Assembly (NCBI GenBank): GCA_016188545.1
Contig: JACPHO010000005.1
Span: forward strand, 1-39,742
Direction: 5' to 3'
From: Candidatus Shapirobacteria bacterium
GTDB lineage: Bacteria > Patescibacteriota > Microgenomatia > UBA12405
DNA length: 39,742 nt
Position 1 is the stretch's first letter; each line of letters begins with the position of its first letter. The translations under genes were made by a program, and so were the position numbers. The notes below the pieces were generated by a model that made no database searches, had not been told where the DNA came from, and saw nothing but the letters and a program-made list of their open reading frames with translations. Below are positions 33,448-39,742 of the stretch, in pieces.

Positions 33448-34275
33448 TTATTCTGCTTTTTTCTTTCTTCCTCTTTTTTTAGGTTTTTCCCCGCCTGCAT
33501 CGCGCGGCGTCGCATTGCGGGCAGGTTCTTTTTCTTCTACTTTCTCTACTTCTTCTACTTTTTTCTCCCCTGTCTTTCGACCTTCTATCCACGCGTCAAT
33601 AATATATGACACAATGAGCTTAATACTTCCTACTGCATCGTCGTTTGCCGGAATTGGATAATCAATCACTGTTGGATCGGCATTGGTATCAACAATACCA
33701 ACTGTTGTAACACCCATTGCGTGTGCTTCGCGAACTGCAAGATTTTCTAAGTGGGTATCTATAATAAAGAGTGCATTAGGAGTCTTTTTAAGATCTGCAA
33801 CGCCACCGTAAAATGTTTCAAGTTTTTGTCTCTCCTTTTCCCATTGTCCTACTTCTTTTTTGGTATATTTGGCTTTTTCTTCATCTGATTGCAAGCGGTA
33901 AGAAATATCTCTAAGTTTCTTGTAGTTTTTGGAGACTTCTGAAAAGTTGGTCAGCGTGCCACCAATCCAGCGATTGGTAACAGAAAAAAGTCCCTCTGCG
34001 CTCTTGGCATCTTGACCCCGCTTGACTTCCTCTGCCACAATTCCTCTAGCCTGCCTTTTTGCGCCAAGCACAATCATAGTACCATTTTTTGCAGCTAAAT
34101 CTTTGACAAACCCTGCTGCTGTTTCTAAACCCTCTTTGGTTTTGGCTAAATCAATAATGTGGATATTATCGCGGGCCTCAAAAACAAAATCTCGGCTTTT
34201 CGGATTGTGCCTTGTTACCTGGTGTCCAAAATGACACCCAGCCTCCAATAATTCTTCTAGAGTAATTTCTCTCAT
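33448..34275 (-). CDS. rpsB: Small ribosomal subunit protein uS2
   Basis: ITLEELLEAGCHFGHQVTRHNPKSRDFVFEARDNIHIIDLAKTKEGLE...NRWIGGTLTNF...AVREAHAMGVTTVGIVDTNADPTVIDYPIPANDDAVGSIKL. Confidence 0.97.
   Translation of the reverse strand: MREITLEELLEAGCHFGHQVTRHNPKSRDFVFEARDNIHIIDLAKTKEGLETAAGFVKDLAAKNGTMIVLGAKRQARGIVAEEVKRGQDAKSAEGLFSVTNRWIGGTLTNFSEVSKNYKKLRDISYRLQSDEEKAKYTKKEVGQWEKERQKLETFYGGVADLKKTPNALFIIDTHLENLAVREAHAMGVTTVGIVDTNADPTVIDYPIPANDDAVGSIKLIVSYIIDAWIEGRKTGEKKVEEVEKVEEKEPARNATPRDAGGEKPKKRGRKKKAE
33490..33525. repeat. GC-rich palindromic element (36 nt, in frame) in the rpsB 3' region
   Basis: Minus strand CCTGCCCGCAATGCGACGCCGCGCGATGCAGGCGGG; shares CCTGCCCGC...GCAGGCGGG ends with the cysS element. 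Confidence 0.7.
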
Positions 34276-34294
34276 AATTAGTCCTTTAAACCTC

Positions 34295-34328
34295 CATCCG
34301 AATCCGTAGTCAGGACTATCTTCGGATG
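34295..34328 (-). promoter_or_regulatory. Structured rpsB leader hairpin
   Basis: CATCCGAA-GA-TAGTC-CT-GACTA-CGGA-TTCGGATG; outer 8-bp and inner 5-bp perfect stems, 20 nt upstream of ATG 34275; TATAAT at 34343-34338. Confidence 0.6.
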
Positions 34329-34367
34329 TGTGTAATTATTATATGTTACCAGAAAGGATAAAAAAAC

Positions 34368-34874
34368 TCAAGAAGCTAAAATCCCATCCGGCTTTCCAAT
34401 AAGAGAGGGTAAATCATTAACGCCGCGAGTGTCCAAAAATGATAATTTAGTGAATGTACTAAATTCCTCTCTAGTATTTTGATCAAAAAAGGAAATTTTG
34501 CACTGGTCGTGCAAAGTTGGATTCGACCAGCTAAAATCACTTCTCATCTTTACCTTTATTCTTCCCTCTCCATCTCTTCTAAGCTGTAATGCAAGAAAGA
34601 CCAAAGTATTTTTAATATCATAAAATCCAGGTAGTTCTTCTTGTTTACGTTTTTGCCTTCTTCGAATTTTCTTGTCTATATCTACCAATCCATCTTTTAT
34701 TGTCTGGTAATACAATTCATGTTCCTCTACTGTCTGACTGTGGCTTTCACCTTCTATCCAATCAGCTTGTCCTACCACAAACCCAGTAACTTGCCGTCTT
34801 ACTAATTCATCGGTCTGACGGGCTAATCCAAAATGTCTTCTTGCCCGATAATGAATAATAGTCTCTTTGCCCAT
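34368..34874 (-). CDS. Hypothetical protein
   Basis: 168-aa ORF, MGKETIIHYRARRHFGLARQTDELVRRQVTGF... Confidence 0.6.
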   Translation of the reverse strand: MGKETIIHYRARRHFGLARQTDELVRRQVTGFVVGQADWIEGESHSQTVEEHELYYQTIKDGLVDIDKKIRRRQKRKQEELPGFYDIKNTLVFLALQLRRDGEGRIKVKMRSDFSWSNPTLHDQCKISFFDQNTREEFSTFTKLSFLDTRGVNDLPSLIGKPDGILAS

Positions 34875-34923
34875 ACCGACCGCATCTTAGCATATTTTTA
34901 GGAAATATGCATAAAAAAATAAT

Positions 34924-34963
34924 CTTTCCACCTTAGAGGTGGAACAGATACGCCACCTTGGGA
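34924..34963. repeat. 40-bp repeat copy 1
   Basis: CTTTCCACCTTAGAGGTGGAACAGATACGCCACCTTGGGA. Confidence 0.9.
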
Positions 34964-35811
34964 TTATTTGCCCGAAAAAGAAATTGGCGGACATCAATTG
35001 TACCCCTTCGAAACCAGTCAGCAGACTGCATTAAATACTGCAGATACTTATCAAAGGTTTTCTCGCCTGCCACAACAATTGCTTTGTCGCGATTTGCTGC
35101 CAGATTATCAGCCCACCTATCTAACGTTTTGGCATAGTGCGGCTGTAAACTTTCTTCATCTAATAACTCAAATCCGGCTTGGCTGCTTAATGTTCTAATC
35201 TCATCAGGGTATGGCAATTCCCCTCCTGGAAATATTTCGTTCTTCATAAAAATGCTGTAGCGTCCAAAGGCAAATTTCTTATCTGGAGGTGGAGGATTAC
35301 CAAATGTAATTGTGTGCAGCAACATCAACCCACCAGCAGGAAGTAAGCTTTGCGCTTTGGCAAAAAACGCCGGATAGTTTTCTCTTCCAAAATGTTCAAA
35401 CGACCCAATAACAACAATCGCATCAATCCTTCCTTCATAAGTTTCCCATCCTTCAAGTCTATACTCCAACCCCTCAAGGCCTCGAGCCACTTGACGTGAA
35501 TGTTCTAGCTGCACTGGGCTTAAATTAAGCCCCACTCCATTTACTCCATAAAGTTCTTGTGCCCGCCGCAGTGCATACCCATAGCCCGAGCCAATATCCA
35601 AAAGGGTTTCGCCTGGTCGTAAATCAAGTTTTGCAAGCGTGTGATCAGTTTTTGCAATCTGTGCTTGCCCAAGCGTCATCCCTTCTTGGGGAAAATAAGC
35701 ACAAGTATACATTCGTGTTTCTGGATCAACAAATGTAGTAATAATTGCATCGTTAGCATCGTACTGATGACGAACAGCTTCCTGTCGCCCTTCTATTTCT
35801 TGCGGCTGCAT
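34933..35811 (-). CDS. Class I SAM methyltransferase, cyclopropane-fatty-acyl-phospholipid synthase-like
   Basis: HQYDANDAIITTFVDPETRMYTCAYFPQEGMTLGQAQIAKTDHTLAKLDLRPGETLLDIGSGYGYALRRAQELYGVNGVGLNLSPVQLEHSRQ...SFEHFGRENYPAFFAKAQSLL. Confidence 0.85.
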   Translation of the reverse strand: MQPQEIEGRQEAVRHQYDANDAIITTFVDPETRMYTCAYFPQEGMTLGQAQIAKTDHTLAKLDLRPGETLLDIGSGYGYALRRAQELYGVNGVGLNLSPVQLEHSRQVARGLEGLEYRLEGWETYEGRIDAIVVIGSFEHFGRENYPAFFAKAQSLLPAGGLMLLHTITFGNPPPPDKKFAFGRYSIFMKNEIFPGGELPYPDEIRTLSSQAGFELLDEESLQPHYAKTLDRWADNLAANRDKAIVVAGEKTFDKYLQYLMQSADWFRRGTIDVRQFLFRANNPKVAYLFHL

Positions 35812-35879
35812 AACAGACAGGATGGTACAGCAAAGAATCTCATTAGTCAACCACTTTGAGCTTTTTGGCGATGGTACAA

Positions 35880-35919
35880 CTTTCCACCTTAGAGGTGGAA
35901 TAGATACGCCACCTAAGAT
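35880..35919. repeat. 40-bp repeat copy 2
   Basis: CTTTCCACCTTAGAGGTGGAATAGATACGCCACCTAAGAT. Confidence 0.88.
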
Positions 35920-35925
35920 AATAGT

Positions 35926-37479
35926 TTAGTTTGCAGTTTTAAATCTTCTGTAATCCGCCCCTTTTTTTTCTATCTGGTCATTTATGTAATCAGTTGCATT
36001 GTGTGCTTCTTTGGCTGAATATCTATCTTCATCAATTAAACCTAGGGCAAATATGTAAGAAAAAATTTCTCCAAGAATAAATTCTGACCCTTCTGGCAGT
36101 GTCTTCCTATCAATATCTCTTTGTATGCTGGCAACAACAAATCTTGCTCGTCTATTAAATCTGGTCTTTGCCCTGTCAAAGAAAAACAGTTCGTTTTCTA
36201 ATTTTCCATTTTTTAGTCTCGCTGCCACGTCGCCGCCTATTTGATCGTAAAGAAACAATCTTGAACCTTCAAAAATAGTAAATGCCCAAGTATCTATTAC
36301 ATCCTGGAGCGCGTCTCCTGCATAAAATGCCTTTCCGCCTTTTAATTCTGCCCTATCTCTAGCTGATTCATGGGCAAGCCATGAAGAAAGCGTCTTAAGT
36401 ATGCCACTTTCTGAAATAAATCCTGTTATACTTCGATCAGTTAATGCCTTCCCGTCCGAATCTCTATATTCCACAACAGCGTTGAATAATGTTTCTAAAA
36501 TTACAGTCCTTGCATGAACGTTATTAAGAACCCATTGAACACCTGCTATCTCCGCTTGAAGTTTTCCTCCAATAATACGTTTTTGTGCATACTCTTTTGC
36601 TAATTCTTCTTCTCTTTCTTGCTGCCCCAGAGACATTCCTACAAAAAATGCTCGACTTTTTGTAAATAAATCCCTAAAATCATCTATGAGTCCTCTTCTT
36701 TGCAGCTCTACCATTAAATGATTTTTTGATAAGGTTATCTCCCCTGTGTTAATTCCATAACATATTCCATTAAGACCAGCAGTTGGTATTCTTTCTGTAG
36801 AAATATGTTCTTGCGGGACTAAGAATAAACCAACCGTTTTTGTGGGAGCATTTTTACGTAGAGCTGTAACAATAAGACCAGCATTTCCAGATAATCCCTG
36901 AAGATGCTTATACATTTTAAGTTTTATCTCATCACCATTTAATGAGTAAGATGAATCCATATCAAGAGCGCTCGAGCCAGATCTGTCCCGTTCGGTAATG
37001 GCAAGACCAAAACGCTCGCCGTTGCGAATTCTTGTTAAGTATTCTTCTTGTTGTTCTAAAGTCCCAAATCGCGCAATGGGCATAATGACAAGAGCAGTTG
37101 TAATGCCATACGATAAACCGAGGGAAATATCGTAATAAGATGCCATGCGGCCGACATGCATTATTTCTTCCTGTCTCATATTTGGATCTCTATCGCCAAG
37201 GGATGAAGCAAGGAATCCGCCTTTCACAAGTCTTTGCCATGCGCTATCTGAAATATATCCAGTTTCTGCATCTAGGTAATCAGGCGATGATACAACATCA
37301 ACAATACACTTGTGCATATGGGCTAAATATTCAGGCGTTGAGAGAGCCGTTATTTCAGTATCAGAAGTGACATCGGGCGTTTGTTGGGGCAAAAAACTTT
37401 CCCAACGCTTGAGCGGAGGAGGTAATGTACCTAATCTTCCTAAACCATGATCTCCGATTTCAACTAGTCTCTCTTGCAT
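35926..37479 (-). CDS. Acyl-CoA dehydrogenase family protein
   Basis: YDISLGLSYGITTALVIMPIARFGTLEQQEEYLTRIRNGERFGLAITERDRSGSSALDM...YSLNGDEIKLKMYKHLQGLSGNAGLIVTALRKN...FEGSRLFLYDQIGG. Confidence 0.75.
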   Translation of the reverse strand: MQERLVEIGDHGLGRLGTLPPPLKRWESFLPQQTPDVTSDTEITALSTPEYLAHMHKCIVDVVSSPDYLDAETGYISDSAWQRLVKGGFLASSLGDRDPNMRQEEIMHVGRMASYYDISLGLSYGITTALVIMPIARFGTLEQQEEYLTRIRNGERFGLAITERDRSGSSALDMDSSYSLNGDEIKLKMYKHLQGLSGNAGLIVTALRKNAPTKTVGLFLVPQEHISTERIPTAGLNGICYGINTGEITLSKNHLMVELQRRGLIDDFRDLFTKSRAFFVGMSLGQQEREEELAKEYAQKRIIGGKLQAEIAGVQWVLNNVHARTVILETLFNAVVEYRDSDGKALTDRSITGFISESGILKTLSSWLAHESARDRAELKGGKAFYAGDALQDVIDTWAFTIFEGSRLFLYDQIGGDVAARLKNGKLENELFFFDRAKTRFNRRARFVVASIQRDIDRKTLPEGSEFILGEIFSYIFALGLIDEDRYSAKEAHNATDYINDQIEKKGADYRRFKTAN

Positions 37480-37483
37480 TGTA

Positions 37484-37523
37484 CTTTCCACCTTAGAGGT
37501 GGAATAGCTACGCCACCTTGGGA
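37484..37523. repeat. 40-bp repeat copy 3
   Basis: CTTTCCACCTTAGAGGTGGAATAGCTACGCCACCTTGGGA. Confidence 0.9.
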
Positions 37524-37529
37524 ATTTTG

Positions 37530-38825
37530 CTATTTTATCCCCGGCACTGGGTACTTTAGGCAGAGGTCTTGGACGTCTTTTTTAATTTTGTTTATTTTCT
37601 TCTCATCATTTCTATTTTGGGAAATCTCCACAATCCAACGAGCAATCTGTTTCATTTGTTTTTCTTTCATTCCCCGTGTTGTCATAGCTGGTGTACCAAG
37701 ACGAAGACCGCTTGGAGAGTATGGTGGTAATGGATCATCGGGAATTGTGCTTTTGCTGGCGGTAATACCAGCTTTGTCTAATGCTACTTCTATTTCTTTC
37801 CCATTTGAGCCAAAGGATGTTACGCAATCCATAACCATTAAGTGATTATCTGTACCATTAGTTACTAATTTGCACCCTAAATCCATAAGTTCTTCTGCCA
37901 TGGCTTTGGCGTTTTTAAGAATTTGTTTTGCATATGTTTTAAATGCAGGCTTTGCTGCCTCGCCAAGAGCAACGGTAATAGCAGCAATGGTATTCATGTG
38001 CGGCCCGCCTTGAAATCCAGGGAAAACGGAGCGGTCAATAAGCGTTGGCAAGTTTTCGATTGTTTTTTCAACTTGCTTTAAGGGATTACCAACTGTTCCT
38101 TTTGATAAAATCAAAGCACCACGAGGTCCGCGCAAGGTTTTGTGCGTTGTTGTTGTTATAATATGAAAGCCATAGTCAAAAGGATTTTTTAATAAACCTG
38201 CGGCAATAAGCCCGGCAATGTGAGCCATATCTGCCATAGCAACAGCCCCAACCTCGTCGGCAATTGCCTTCATTTTTGCATAGTCGTATTCTCTTGGATA
38301 TGCAGAAAAACCAGCTAAAATAATTTTTGGTTTTTCTTTTTTGGCAACTCGTCGAAGCTCGTCATAATCAATTTCTCCAGTTTCGACATCTTTCATTTTA
38401 TAACGGACAAAATTATACAGTTTTGCCATGTACGTTACTGGGCTCCCGTGTGTTAAATGTCCTCCATGGGTTAAGTCCATTCCCAAAACTGTGTCTCCTG
38501 GATTAAGCCAGGCAAAATAGACGGCAACATTGGCAGGAGCACCAGAAAGGGGCTGGACATTTGCGTGATCAGAGCGGAACAATTTTTTTGCTCGTTCAAT
38601 GGCTAATGACTCAAGTTTATCGGTAAATTCTTGTCCACCGTAATAGCGTTTTCCTGGGTATCCCTCGGAGTACTTGTTTGTAAAAACTGTCCCTAATGCT
38701 TCAAGAACCGATGGCGACACATAATTCTCCGAGGCAATAAGTTCCATGCCGTTTTTCTGTCGCTTTTCTTCACCTTTAATGAAATTGTAGACATTGGGGT
38801 CGGTTTTTTTAAGATGCGTTATCAT
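37530..38825 (-). CDS. glyA: Serine hydroxymethyltransferase
   Basis: RQKNGMELIASENYVSPSVLEALGTVFTNKYSEGYPGKRYYGGQEFTDKLE...TTTTHKTLRGPRGALI...FPGFQGGPHMNTIAAI. Confidence 0.97.
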   Translation of the reverse strand: MITHLKKTDPNVYNFIKGEEKRQKNGMELIASENYVSPSVLEALGTVFTNKYSEGYPGKRYYGGQEFTDKLESLAIERAKKLFRSDHANVQPLSGAPANVAVYFAWLNPGDTVLGMDLTHGGHLTHGSPVTYMAKLYNFVRYKMKDVETGEIDYDELRRVAKKEKPKIILAGFSAYPREYDYAKMKAIADEVGAVAMADMAHIAGLIAAGLLKNPFDYGFHIITTTTHKTLRGPRGALILSKGTVGNPLKQVEKTIENLPTLIDRSVFPGFQGGPHMNTIAAITVALGEAAKPAFKTYAKQILKNAKAMAEELMDLGCKLVTNGTDNHLMVMDCVTSFGSNGKEIEVALDKAGITASKSTIPDDPLPPYSPSGLRLGTPAMTTRGMKEKQMKQIARWIVEISQNRNDEKKINKIKKDVQDLCLKYPVPGIK

Positions 38826-38839
38826 GAAAAGCAATTCCT

Positions 38840-38867
38840 ACTATAGCAGCAAAAAATTTTCTGTCAA
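38840..38867 (-). promoter_or_regulatory. glyA promoter TTGACA-16-TATAGT overlapping the 3' end of thyA
   Basis: Minus TTGACA 38867-38862, TATAGT 38845-38840, ATG 38825. Confidence 0.6.
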
Positions 38868-39742
38868 GAGTCTTTTTCATATAATCCGCCGGCAACAGTC
38901 AGTTCGCCTTTTAAAACTGGGTGTGGGTCGTAGTTTTTAAGTGTTACATGTTCTGGCTTAAAATCATCGATATCTTTAACACTGGAATCAATAGTCACTG
39001 TTGGAAATGGTTTTGGCTCTCGCTTTAATTGCTCTTTTACTTGCTCAAGGTGGTTTTCGTAAATATGCACATCACCGAATGTATGAACAAACTCTCCTGG
39101 CTTATATCCAAGCACTTGCGCCAGAATAATTGTTAACAGTGCATAGCTGGCAATATTAAACGGTACTCCCAAAAACAAATCTGCTGATCTTTGATACAAC
39201 TGCAAACTTAATTTGCCGTTTTTGACACTTACTTGGTACATATTATGACAAATGGGAAACCGCGAGGCATCTTCATTTGCGGCCATTGTATATAAATATT
39301 CCGGATTCCAGGAAGTAACAATGGCATTCCTGGCAAAAGGGTCTTCGGTTAACTCCGCAATTACCCATTTAAGCTGGTCTATTGTCCTGCCGCTTCGCGT
39401 AGGCTCGCCCGCTAACGCCTGAGCCTGCCCGGCAATCGCCTGACGGCTCAAGCCGTATGGCAGACGGGCGTAGCGATGGCGAGCGGGCCATCTGCGCCAC
39501 ATTTCTCCATAAATCCGCGGTAAATTCCCCCACTCCTTCGCAAACTTCTCATCAGTTTTAATTCTTTCGATAAATTCCTCTTTATTGGAAATTGGAAATT
39601 GGAAATTGGAAATTGAAGATTTTTTTTTCAAAAAAATCTTGTACGGATAGTCATCCCAAATGTGGACATTGTTATCAACCAAATACTTTATATTTGACTG
39701 CCCCGATATAAACCAATACAGCTCGTGCAAAACCCCTTTCCA
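38864..39742 (-). CDS. thyA: Thymidylate synthase (partial; N-terminus beyond right edge)
   Basis: WKGVLHELYWFISGQSNIKYLVDNNVHIWDDY...LPRIYGEMWRRWP...RTIDQLKWVIAEL...NAIVTSWNPEYL...PICHNMYQVSVKNGKLSLQLYQRSADLFLGVPFNIASYALL. Confidence 0.96.
   Translation of the reverse strand, partial: WKGVLHELYWFISGQSNIKYLVDNNVHIWDDYPYKIFLKKKSSISNFQFPISNKEEFIERIKTDEKFAKEWGNLPRIYGEMWRRWPARHRYARLPYGLSRQAIAGQAQALAGEPTRSGRTIDQLKWVIAELTEDPFARNAIVTSWNPEYLYTMAANEDASRFPICHNMYQVSVKNGKLSLQLYQRSADLFLGVPFNIASYALLTIILAQVLGYKPGEFVHTFGDVHIYENHLEQVKEQLKREPKPFPTVTIDSSVKDIDDFKPEHVTLKNYDPHPVLKGELTVAGGLYEKDS
39407..39488. repeat. Composite GC-rich palindromic element inserted in frame in thyA
   Basis: Outer GCCCGCT...AGCGGGC, nested CCTGCCCGGCAATCGC...GGCAGACGGG, core ACGGCT-CA-AGCCGT. 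Confidence 0.8.
39584..39611. repeat. Heptanucleotide array ATTGGAA x4 in thyA
   Basis: Four perfect ATTGGAA units followed by ATTGAAG; encodes SSISNFQFPISN. Confidence 0.95.

Noticed and set aside
34924-37523. CRISPR array or integron attC sites
   Set aside because: Repeats are separated by whole genes (about 0.9-1.6 kb), there are no spacers or cas genes, no GTTRRRY/RYYYAAC core sites and no integrase in the window.
1-39742. Prophage, transposon, restriction or Cas defence system
   Set aside because: No integrase, transposase, capsid, nuclease-methylase or Cas-like translation was recognised in any supported ORF.

Overview
This 39.7 kb AT-rich, gene-dense window looks like Candidate Phyla Radiation (Patescibacteria, probably Microgenomates-like) DNA. 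That placement is inferred from gene content and style, not from a search. Most genes lie on the minus strand in tightly packed, often ATGA-overlapping operons. From left to right: glutamine synthetase (partial, runs off the left edge); an accessory, decaying segment at 1.5-4.7 kb (relic HigB/HigA-like toxin-antitoxin locus, frameshifted LUD-domain gene, duplicated membrane-anchor module, DUF5678-like/retropepsin-like pair, DUF5674-like pair); a mevalonate operon (HMGR, archaeal-type HMGS, thiolase, DUF35 OB-fold protein, two GHMP kinases, MvaD, and an IPP-isomerase-like NUDIX domain fused to UppS); a divergent ECF sigma factor with two small membrane proteins; a methionine/SAM operon (metF-like, split metE N and C halves, metK) preceded by a SAM-I-like riboswitch and terminator; cysS; recR, tandem PRPP synthetases, ybaB, dnaX, ybeY, rpsU; proS; a cyclase-family hydrolase/zwf/gnd operon; rseP-frr-tsf-rpsB; a CFA-synthase-like methyltransferase and an acyl-CoA-dehydrogenase-like gene bracketed by three 40-bp repeats; glyA; and thyA (partial at the right edge). 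The main leads are the IDI-like/UppS fusion that lacks the usual catalytic Cys, a bacterial thiolase-HMGS-DUF35 set without the zinc ribbon, in-frame GC-rich palindromic elements and heptanucleotide arrays inside housekeeping genes, a three-segment switch-like 40-bp repeat, and recurring leaderless promoter architecture. No tRNA, rRNA, CRISPR or transposase was recognised. All family calls were made by eye from the translations.
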